Shown here piece after piece: positions 1 through 5,313 of a stretch of 6,839 nucleotides of DNA. A program made the position numbers and the translations under genes. Below the pieces are notes generated by a model. It saw only the letters and a list, made by a program, of their open reading frames with translations, was not told the origin of the DNA and made no database searches. This stretch comes from Anaerolineae bacterium (GTDB lineage Bacteria; Chloroflexota; Anaerolineae; JAADDB01), in assembly GCA_015486895.1 (NCBI GenBank), contig WFQT01000091.1:1-6839 (forward strand). The letters are read 5' to 3'. Within the stretch, counting starts at the first letter, position 1. Every line of letters begins with the position of its first letter.

Positions 1-888
1 GCGTTCAGTGCCGGGGTTGGCCGCAGCGAGATGGCGACCATCTGGGCCACCGGCAAGCTCTGGCTAAAGGTGCCAGAAAGCGTAAAAATCCGTGTTACCG
101 GTAAGCTGGGGCCATGGGCCACATCCAAAGACCTCGCATTGCACATTATCGGCAGCTTGGGGGCGGACGCCGCCATCTACAACTCCATCGAGTTCCACGG
201 CGACGGCATCAGGAAGCTGAGCATGGCGAGTCGCTTCGTACTCACCAACATGATGGCGGAGATGGGGGCGAAGAATGCCTGGATACCACCGGATGAAACC
301 ACCACCGCCTGGCTTCGGGAGCAGGCGGGCGTGGAAGTGGATGGCGATACGTTCACGTCAGATGCCAACGCAATCTACCGCGAGGAGCACATTTTCGATG
401 CCTCGTCGGTGGAGCTGATGGTGGCGAGGCCCGGCAGAGTGGATGATGCGGTGCCGGTAAGCCAGGTCACCGGCACCAAAGTGCAGCAGGTTTTCATTGG
501 CACATGCACCAATGGGCGGCTGGAAGACATCGCCACAGCCGCAAGGATTCTCCAGGGACGAAAGGTAGCCTCCAGCACACGGCTTTTGGTGATTCCGGCG
601 TCTTCCCACGTACTAAAGGCCGCACTGAAGGCAGGCTACATCGAAACGTTGGTGGAGGCAGGGGCGATGATCGGCGTGCCCGGCTGCGGACCTTGCATGG
701 GAAACCACATGGGCGTCCCAGCGCCTGGCGAGGTGACACTGAGCACCGCCAATAGGAACTTCCGCGGGCGGATGGGCACGCCGGACGCACCGATTTACTT
801 AGCAAGTCCCACCGTGGCTGCCGCCAGTGCCGTGACGGGACATATTACCCACCCAGCGCAGGTAGCTGACCCTATGCGGATTCCCTGA
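1..888 (+). CDS. leuC: 3-isopropylmalate/homoaconitate dehydratase large subunit, 5'-truncated
   Basis: This is the large, Fe-S-carrying subunit of a LeuC/HacA-type dehydratase. In leucine synthesis it interconverts 2- and 3-isopropylmalate; relatives act on homocitrate or methylmalates. The frame is already open at base 1, so the start lies outside. The 295 visible residues begin inside the conserved stretch GVGRSEMATIWATGK; the family is about 420 residues, so roughly 125 are missing. The three expected [4Fe-4S] cysteine ligands are all present: one in GTCTNGR (codon 505-507) and two in GCGPCMG (codons 685-687 and 694-696). VPES and the C-terminal NRNFRGRMG segment are also typical. It lies 71 bp before the small subunit, its obligate partner, and is probably cotranscribed with it. 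Family assignment is secure; the exact substrate is not, because specificity lies mainly in the small subunit. Confidence 0.93.
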   Translation, partial: AFSAGVGRSEMATIWATGKLWLKVPESVKIRVTGKLGPWATSKDLALHIIGSLGADAAIYNSIEFHGDGIRKLSMASRFVLTNMMAEMGAKNAWIPPDETTTAWLREQAGVEVDGDTFTSDANAIYREEHIFDASSVELMVARPGRVDDAVPVSQVTGTKVQQVFIGTCTNGRLEDIATAARILQGRKVASSTRLLVIPASSHVLKAALKAGYIETLVEAGAMIGVPGCGPCMGNHMGVPAPGEVTLSTANRNFRGRMGTPDAPIYLASPTVAAASAVTGHITHPAQVADPMRIP

Positions 889-949
889 TATAGTGATAAG
901 TAAATTGGCGGAAAAAGAAGGCTAAAAATGGAATGCGTGGCCCCCGACA

Positions 950-955
950 AGGAGG
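950..955 (+). promoter_or_regulatory. Ribosome binding site fixing the leuD start
   Basis: AGGAGG lies 4 bases before the ATG at 960. It falls inside any translation begun at the earlier in-frame ATG (933), which itself has no purine-rich site at the right distance. The shorter protein also begins directly at the family's conserved N-terminus (MKIRGRVW). Confidence 0.8.
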
Positions 956-959
956 AACT

Positions 960-1454
960 ATGAAAATCAGAGGACGCGTCTGGGAATATGGGGATGACGT
1001 CAACACGGACGTGATCTTCCCCGGCAAATACACTTATACGCTGCGCACGCCGGAGGAAATAGCAGCGCACGCGCTGGAAGACCTTGATCCCGGCTTCGCC
1101 GCCAACATCCAGCCGGGCGACATTATCGTCGCCGGCAAGAACTGGGGCAATGGTTCCAGCCGAGAGCAAGCCGTCACCAGCCTGAAGTACGCTGGCGTGG
1201 GAGCGGTCATTGCTGTCTCCTTCGCCCGCATCTGGTACCGCAATGCCATCAACAACGGCCTACCGGCCATCGCCAGCCCGGAGGCAGTAGCTGCGTTAAA
1301 GCGCGGAGATGTAATCACCGTCGATCTGGACGCCGGGAAAATCATCGCACCGGCGGGCGAATTCGGCTTCCCGCCGTTTCCACCTTCGCTCCAGGCAATC
1401 CTGGCGGACGGCGGTCTAATAGAGCATGTGAAAAAGGGACTCCGCCGCCAATGA
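960..1454 (+). CDS. leuD: 3-isopropylmalate/homoaconitate dehydratase small subunit
   Basis: This 164-residue protein is the swivel-domain partner of the upstream large subunit; together they form the cytoplasmic dehydratase. The start at 960 is chosen because GGAGG at 951-955 sits 4 bases before it; an in-frame ATG at 933 lacks such a site. Family signatures are GDDVNTDVIFPGKY (residues 11-24), QPGDIIVAGKNWGNGSSREQA (51-71) and SFARIWYRNAINNGLP (87-102). The GSSRE serine corresponds to the catalytic serine of aconitases. Two oddities stand out. The usual GCGSSRE cysteine is Asn65. The substrate loop after Tyr24 reads TYTLRTPEE and seems one residue longer than the YLxx loop of well-studied LeuD and homoaconitase proteins. 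The substrate could therefore be isopropylmalate, homocitrate or a methylmalate; leucine synthesis is the default reading given the following dehydrogenase. Confidence 0.92.
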   Translation: MKIRGRVWEYGDDVNTDVIFPGKYTYTLRTPEEIAAHALEDLDPGFAANIQPGDIIVAGKNWGNGSSREQAVTSLKYAGVGAVIAVSFARIWYRNAINNGLPAIASPEAVAALKRGDVITVDLDAGKIIAPAGEFGFPPFPPSLQAILADGGLIEHVKKGLRRQ

Positions 1455-1469
1455 AAGGAGACTGATACA

Positions 1470-2498
1470 ATGCAACCCACCCCTGAACTCACTCTCTGTG
1501 CCATCCCCGGCGATGGCATCGGCCAAGAAGTTATTCCTCTATCCGTAGAAGCGCTGAAAGCCGTCCTGCCAGAACTAAAAGTTACCTACGCCGAGGCTGG
1601 GTGGGGAACATTCGTGGAGCGGGGAGACGCGCTGCCCCACGAGACGTTGCAAGCGGCTAAAGAAACCCGCGCCGTCCTTTTCGGCGCTACATCGTCGCCC
1701 TCACACCGCGTGGAAGGTTACAAAAGCCCTATCGTCAGCCTGCGCAAGCTGCTGGATACGTTTGCTAACCTTCGTCCTGCCCGGCGACGCCTGCTGCCGG
1801 GGAATGGACTTGACTTACTGGTGGTGCGGGAGAACACCGAGGGCGCTTACAGCCGTCGGGAGAGGGAAGAAGGCGACGTAGCCATCGCCGAGCGGATTAT
1901 CACACGCCGAGGAAGCGAGCGGGTCGCGCGGGTGGCTTTCCAGTTGGCCGCCGCGGAAAACCGACGTCTGACCATCGTGCACAAAGCCAACGTCCGGCCG
2001 GTAAGCGACGGCCTCTGGCGGGAAAGTTGCCTGTCTGTGGCGAAGGAGTTCCCCCAAGTGCCGGTAGACGAAGTGCTAGTGGACGCAGCCGCGTATCACA
2101 TGGTGCGAGACCCATCCCACTTCCAGCTCTTGCTGGCCCCCAATTTGTACGGCGATATCCTCTCCGATCTAGCGTCGGCACTGGCCGACGGACTGGGCAT
2201 GGCACCGTCCCTCAGCTTAGGCACAGAATACGCGTTGGCCGAGCCAGTACATGGCTCGGCGCCGGATATCGCCGGCAAAGGGATCGCTAATCCCATCGCA
2301 GCGGTGCTCAGCGGGGCAATGCTGGCCCGGCATTGGTGGCAATGTCCCGACGCAGCCGACAGGATAGAGTCAGCGGTGGATACGGTACTGATGGCAGGCC
2401 TGCGCACGCCAGACATTGCTCAGCCAAACGAGCCGACGGTTAGCACTAACGAAATAACCGAGGCGCTATTAGAAATATTGGCTAAAACTATGCTATGA
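1470..2498 (+). CDS. leuB: NAD-type 3-isopropylmalate dehydrogenase-like enzyme (HICDH/IPMDH family)
   Basis: This 342-residue enzyme is a Mg-dependent beta-decarboxylating dehydrogenase, which oxidises a 3-substituted malate and releases CO2 to give a 2-oxoacid. Visible motifs are the N-terminal IPGDGIGQEV, substrate arginines in SLRK (Arg92), LRPAR (Arg102) and VRENTEG (Arg120), Tyr127, Lys172 in HKAN, metal aspartates Asp205, Asp229 and Asp233 (GDILSD), and HGSAPDIAGKGIANP (261-275). Asp266-Ile267 match the pair that confers NAD preference in IPMDH, where NADP isocitrate dehydrogenase has Lys-Tyr. Overall it resembles Thermus homoisocitrate dehydrogenase, but the residue aligned with that enzyme's Arg85 is Val89, favouring an aliphatic substrate such as 3-isopropylmalate. 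AAAGGAG at 1454-1460 overlaps the last base of leuD, suggesting coupled expression. Family is sure; leuB rather than hicd or a malate/methylmalate enzyme is likely, not proven. Confidence 0.85.
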   Translation: MQPTPELTLCAIPGDGIGQEVIPLSVEALKAVLPELKVTYAEAGWGTFVERGDALPHETLQAAKETRAVLFGATSSPSHRVEGYKSPIVSLRKLLDTFANLRPARRRLLPGNGLDLLVVRENTEGAYSRREREEGDVAIAERIITRRGSERVARVAFQLAAAENRRLTIVHKANVRPVSDGLWRESCLSVAKEFPQVPVDEVLVDAAAYHMVRDPSHFQLLLAPNLYGDILSDLASALADGLGMAPSLSLGTEYALAEPVHGSAPDIAGKGIANPIAAVLSGAMLARHWWQCPDAADRIESAVDTVLMAGLRTPDIAQPNEPTVSTNEITEALLEILAKTML

Positions 2499-2528
2499 TA
2501 GGAACCATACATCAAGAAGGGCGGTAAT

Positions 2529-3941
2529 ATGGGCGGGGGGAAAAAATCAATTGGTTACTGGGAAGTAGTCGCCATTGGCATCGGCGGCATGGTAGGGGGG
2601 GGAATTTTCGCCGTTTTGGGGCTAGCAGTGAAGTTGGCACATGGCGGCACGCCCATCGCATTTGCTATCTCCGGGCTGGTGGCACTTTTAACAACATACT
2701 CCTACGTCAAACTCTCATTGCGATATCCCAGCCAGGGCGGAACAGTAACTTTCCTCAATCGCGGCTTCGGGCGCGGGATAGTAACCGGAAGCCTCAATAT
2801 GCTCCTTTGGCTGAGCTACATTGTCATGCTCTCCCTCTACGCTTATGCCTTTGGCTATTACGGTGCTACCTTCTTTCACAACCCCGAGGTATGGGCGCAT
2901 ATTTTGATCAGCGGCATCATCATCAGCATCGCCGTGCTGAACACCTTTAGCGCCAACGTGGTCGGCAAGGTGGAAAGTGGGATCGTAGCTACTAAAATTG
3001 CTATCCTGCTCATCTTTGTCATCTTAGGCATTCCCAGCATCAGTATCCACCGCATGGCACCTTCAACATGGTCACCACCACTCAGCTTAGTCGCCGGAGG
3101 CATGATCATTTTCTTAGCTTATGAGGGTTTCGAGCTGATTGCCAACACAGCACAAGATGTCCGCGATCCCCACAAAACTCTACCGCGGGCATACTATTCA
3201 GCCGTCGTTTTCGTGATACTGCTATATATTTCCGTCGCCATTGTCACCGTGGGCAATTTATCCATTCACAAAATTGTCGCCGCTCAAGACTACGCCTTGG
3301 CAGAAGCTGCCAAGCCTTTCATGGGCCACTTCGGCTTCACCTTGATCGCAGTCGCCGCCATGCTTTCTACTGCATCAGCTATCAATGCTACCCTGTACGG
3401 CTCCACCCGTTTCAGTTACATTATTGCCCAAGAAGGCGAACTCCCTACTGTCCTTACAAAGCCGGTAGAGGGCAAACCGCTGCTCGGACTCATGATTACC
3501 ATGGTGGTCAACCTATTCATAGCAAACTTCTTCAACCTGTCCAGCATCTCCATCATGGGCAGTGCAGGATTCTTGCTGATCTTTGCTGCCGTCAACGCTG
3601 CCAACATTCGCCTAGCCAAAGAAACAGAAAGTCACAAATGGCTTTCGGCACTGGGTTTGCTTGCCTGCCTCAGTGCCTTGGGAGCGTTAATATGGCAAAC
3701 ACTTCTCAACTGGCCGCAACATATCTGGGTGCTGGTGATAATGATAGTCTTGGCCGTAGTCATCGAAGTCGCCTATCAACAATCCAAAGGCCAGGATTCC
3801 TATATGCTACCAATAGGGCTCTATGGGCATGCAGTATGGCAGCACGTTAAAGAGGGAACACTACAGCAAAGAAAAGAACAGGAACTCCCCACAGATGGTG
3901 GTGGCGAATCAGCAGCGGTCAAAGATGTCAGTGATTGCTAA
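2529..3941 (+). CDS. APC-family amino acid permease, 12 TM
   Basis: This 470-residue protein is an amino acid transporter of the APC superfamily in the cytoplasmic membrane. Helix 1 carries the unwound substrate-binding signature GIGGMVGGGIF (residues 17-27). Helix 6 and its loop carry FLAYEGFELIANTAQDVRDP (195-214) followed by TLPRA, typical of family members. Hydrophobic segments are near 12-35, 41-63, 85-112, 122-143, 153-175, 183-205, 222-245, 268-290, 317-337, 339-360, 371-391 and 396-417, making the usual 12. A polar tail of about 50 residues follows. It starts 30 bp after the dehydrogenase with a modest site (AGAAGGGCGG) before the ATG, so it is probably the last gene of the leu-type operon. 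Substrate cannot be read from sequence; a branched-chain or similar amino acid is an inference from context. No distinct terminator is visible after it. Confidence 0.88.
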   Translation: MGGGKKSIGYWEVVAIGIGGMVGGGIFAVLGLAVKLAHGGTPIAFAISGLVALLTTYSYVKLSLRYPSQGGTVTFLNRGFGRGIVTGSLNMLLWLSYIVMLSLYAYAFGYYGATFFHNPEVWAHILISGIIISIAVLNTFSANVVGKVESGIVATKIAILLIFVILGIPSISIHRMAPSTWSPPLSLVAGGMIIFLAYEGFELIANTAQDVRDPHKTLPRAYYSAVVFVILLYISVAIVTVGNLSIHKIVAAQDYALAEAAKPFMGHFGFTLIAVAAMLSTASAINATLYGSTRFSYIIAQEGELPTVLTKPVEGKPLLGLMITMVVNLFIANFFNLSSISIMGSAGFLLIFAAVNAANIRLAKETESHKWLSALGLLACLSALGALIWQTLLNWPQHIWVLVIMIVLAVVIEVAYQQSKGQDSYMLPIGLYGHAVWQHVKEGTLQQRKEQELPTDGGGESAAVKDVSDC

Positions 3942-3977
3942 AGAGATAAGTGACAGATAGACGCCTTGGACACAACA

Positions 3978-4409
3978 TCATTTTTTCCCCACAACGGAGT
4001 TACTCTTAGTGGTAACCTGACTACCCTTTTTAGCCGTGGCGGCAACAGAAGACGCCAGATGCCAAAAAAACAGATCGATCACAACAAACAAAACAGCCAA
4101 AACAGCCACAAATAACCAGTTCCATATGCCAAACAACCGCATTGCTATGGCAACAAGCAACCAAAGTGCTAAGAAAAAACCTTCTCGTAGTGAAGCACCC
4201 AATCGCAGACTCTCTGGCCGAAAAGTCGCCTGCACGCCCCACGCCAGCAAAGTGCCAACAGCCCAGAAGAACAAACCAACATGCACCAACGGCAAAAAAG
4301 CCAACTTGCTGTCGACTTGGACGCAATGAAGCAATAGAAAAGTAGTAAGACCGCTCAACAAAGCCGTCAACATTAGTAACAGCGCCAGGGCGCCTTTAGC
4401 TATACGCAT
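3978..4409 (-). CDS. Unrecognised small four-helix membrane protein
   Basis: I do not recognise this protein. It has 143 residues from the ATG at 4407-4409; a TTG one codon earlier is an alternative. GGAG (4418-4421, minus strand) lies 8 bases before the ATG. Four hydrophobic segments are visible near residues 5-28, 37-58, 76-93 and 95-117. The segment 2-3 connection holds RPESLRLGASLREG, and the tail of about 26 residues is Lys/Ser/Thr-rich and ends GKK. Rules of thumb place this basic tail in the cytoplasm. It has no enzyme motif and only one Cys (Cys29). The reading frame is supported by the clean alternation of hydrophobic and polar segments, its RBS and a plausible promoter upstream. It converges on the permease with a 36-bp gap and diverges from hsp20. 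An overlapping 97-codon frame on the plus strand looks like a shadow. Confidence 0.68.
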   Translation of the reverse strand: MRIAKGALALLLMLTALLSGLTTFLLLHCVQVDSKLAFLPLVHVGLFFWAVGTLLAWGVQATFRPESLRLGASLREGFFLALWLLVAIAMRLFGIWNWLFVAVLAVLFVVIDLFFWHLASSVAATAKKGSQVTTKSNSVVGKK

Positions 4410-4470
4410 CAATTATGCTCCAGGAAAGGATCATGTGGCCGAAACAGGTTTCTCCAGCCCAGTTATCGTC

Positions 4471-4500
4471 ATTTTAGCACAGCAGGTAAGGCAATGACAA
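4471..4500 (-). promoter_or_regulatory. Probable sigma-70-type promoter of the small membrane protein gene
   Basis: On the minus strand TTGTCA (4500-4495) and TAAAAT (4476-4471) are separated by 18 bases. The -10 hexamer is preceded by TGC, forming an extended -10 (TGCTAAAAT). Transcription would begin near 4464, leaving a leader of about 55 bases before the ATG at 4409. The match is read by eye; no start site is known. Confidence 0.5.
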
Positions 4501-4521
4501 AGCCTCCTTACCTCGCGCTAA
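4474..4521. promoter_or_regulatory. Imperfect inverted repeat overlapping a promoter (candidate operator)
   Basis: AGGTAAGG (4484-4491) is the exact reverse complement of CCTTACCT (4506-4513). Outside these arms, TTAGCAC (4474-4480) pairs with GCGCTAA (4515-4521) at six of seven positions. The structure covers the -10 edge, spacer and -35 of the leftward promoter, as a repressor site would. The TTAGC...GCTAA ends recall the heat-shock CIRCE element, but its GCACTC-N9-GAGTGC core is absent. It could equally form an RNA hairpin in a transcript crossing the region. Confidence 0.4.
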
Positions 4522-4580
4522 CGAATATCATGCACTCTTCTAACGAAATACCAATCCCCTGCAGGCGCGATTCTAACAAA
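4518..4580 (+). repeat. Three CTAACRAA direct repeats at 22- and 33-bp steps
   Basis: CTAACGAA occurs at 4518-4525 and 4540-4547, and CTAACAAA at 4573-4580. The last two share a longer form, TTCTAAC(G/A)AA. Steps of 22 and 33 bp are two and three turns of B-DNA, which would place all copies on one face of the helix, as expected for a set of binding sites of one regulator. The repeats lie 90-150 bp before the hsp20 start. No regulator can be named. Confidence 0.4.
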
Positions 4581-4581
4581 G

Positions 4582-4631
4582 ACCGGTCATGATAAGTGCG
4601 TTACCGGAAAACGGATCGTATATTACCGGAA
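4582..4631 (+). promoter_or_regulatory. Phased ACCGG repeats and possible promoter before hsp20
   Basis: TTACCGGAA is repeated exactly at 4601-4609 and 4623-4631, a 22-bp step. A third ACCGG lies at 4582-4586, 21 bp earlier, inside the palindrome GACCGGTC (4581-4588). The three cores therefore sit about two helical turns apart. TATATT at 4619-4624 could be a -10 hexamer, overlapping the last copy, but no good -35 lies 17 bases before it, which would fit activator-dependent transcription. This reading is inference from spacing; neither start site nor regulator is known. Confidence 0.42.
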
Positions 4632-4671
4632 TATCACTAAAACAAGCCCATAGGGCAAGGAGGAACATATC

Positions 4672-5100
4672 ATGCGCAGCACATTTTCCAATTTTATGAC
4701 ACTACGGGACGCCATGAATCAACTAATGGAGGAAAGCCTCGCCCGGCCAGAGTCACGGAGGACAATAGAACAGCCCTACATGCGTCTGCCGCTGGATGCC
4801 TGGGTAACCGACGATGCAGTAATTATCGAGGCCAGCTTACCAGGTGTGAAACCTGAGGATGTAGCTATCACCCTTGAGGGCGACACGTTGTCCATTACCA
4901 CGGAATTGCCAAAACCGGAACACGAAGGCCATCAAGCACTAAACGAGCGTCGCTTCGGCAAGATCGGGCGTGACCTGGTGCTGAACATCCCGGTGGAAAC
5001 CCAGAAAGCGGAAGCCAATTTCAGCAACGGCGTCCTAACCCTGGTCATTCCTAAGAAAGAGGAATTACGCCCGCACACCATCAAGGTGAAAGTGAAGTAA
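4672..5100 (+). CDS. Hsp20 small heat shock protein (alpha-crystallin domain)
   Basis: This is a 142-residue ATP-independent holdase chaperone, which binds unfolding proteins in the cytoplasm and keeps them refoldable. A short variable N-terminal region (about 1-40, with FSNFMTLRDAMNQLMEES) precedes the alpha-crystallin domain, about 41-130. Typical landmarks are EASLPGVKPEDVAITLEGDT (53-72), ERRFGKIGR (92-100), and ANFSNGVLTLVIPKKEE near the end. The C-terminal tail contains IKV, matching the I-x-I/V motif that docks into neighbouring subunits during oligomer assembly. Length is normal for the family. AAGGAGG at 4657-4663 lies 8 bases before the ATG. The gene stands alone, between a divergent membrane protein gene and a convergent tryptophanase gene. 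The repeats upstream suggest regulated expression, but no CIRCE element or sigma-32 promoter is evident. Confidence 0.93.
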   Translation: MRSTFSNFMTLRDAMNQLMEESLARPESRRTIEQPYMRLPLDAWVTDDAVIIEASLPGVKPEDVAITLEGDTLSITTELPKPEHEGHQALNERRFGKIGRDLVLNIPVETQKAEANFSNGVLTLVIPKKEELRPHTIKVKVK

Positions 5101-5127
5101 ATCAACGTTAGAGTAGTGGACATGGGC

Positions 5128-5301
5128 GTTTTCGGTTTTAGCCACAGATCTTCACAGAATTGTGGCGAAAAATCAGATCGGAACCAGTGTAACTTGCACA
5201 ATCTGTGGTTCAAACAGTCCTGCTGAGCCAAAAATCTCATTTTTACCAGACTCCAGTAGCGTAGAGCAAGGCAATGCCTTGCTCTACGGTGCCAAAACCG
5301 A
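5128..5301. repeat. Intergenic repeat-like segment with imperfect inverted ends
   Basis: No gene is visible between hsp20 and the tryptophanase stop. The segment opens with TCGGTTTTAGCCAC (5132-5145) and closes with a sequence whose reverse complement is TCGGTTTTGGCACC (5288-5301), matching at 11 of 14 positions. CATGGGC occurs just outside on both sides (5121-5127 and 5302-5308), like a short target duplication, though 4 bases separate the left copy from the inverted end. Inside are CCACAGAT (5142-5149), CACAGA (5153-5158), the reverse ATCTGTGG (5201-5208) and a long palindrome. This could be a small non-autonomous element, or unrelated repeats lying together by chance. Confidence 0.3.
5260..5288. 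repeat. 29-bp perfect palindrome (14-bp stem, single central base)
   Basis: CGTAGAGCAAGGCA (5260-5273) is followed by one A and then its exact reverse complement TGCCTTGCTCTACG (5275-5288). In RNA this makes a very stable hairpin from either strand. It lies 26 bp beyond the tryptophanase stop and 159 bp beyond the hsp20 stop, so it could end or protect both convergent messages. Neither side has the T-run of a classical intrinsic terminator. Its form fits a dispersed REP-like intergenic palindrome, which only a genome-wide count can show. Confidence 0.75.
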
Positions 5302-5313
5302 CATGGGCTACCC

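Noticed and set aside
933..959. Earlier ATG for the dehydratase small subunit
   Set aside because: It has no RBS, and the later ATG at 960 follows AGGAGG and begins at the conserved N-terminus.
3942..3990. Intrinsic terminator between the permease and the small membrane protein
   Set aside because: There is a T-run at 3981-3986, but no convincing stem precedes it.
4036..4329. 97-codon plus-strand gene opposite the small membrane protein
   Set aside because: Its product is rich in Lys, Asn, Thr and Pro without structure, as expected of the antisense of a hydrophobic gene; the minus frame has RBS, promoter and helices.
4474..4540. CIRCE heat-shock operator before hsp20
   Set aside because: TTAGCAC, GCGCTAA and GCACTC fragments occur, but not the TTAGCACTC-N9-GAGTGCTAA arrangement.
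5229..5246. AAAAAT/ATTTTT hairpin as terminator
   Set aside because: The 6-bp A/T-only stem with a 3-base loop is weak and lacks a G+C-rich part; probably chance.
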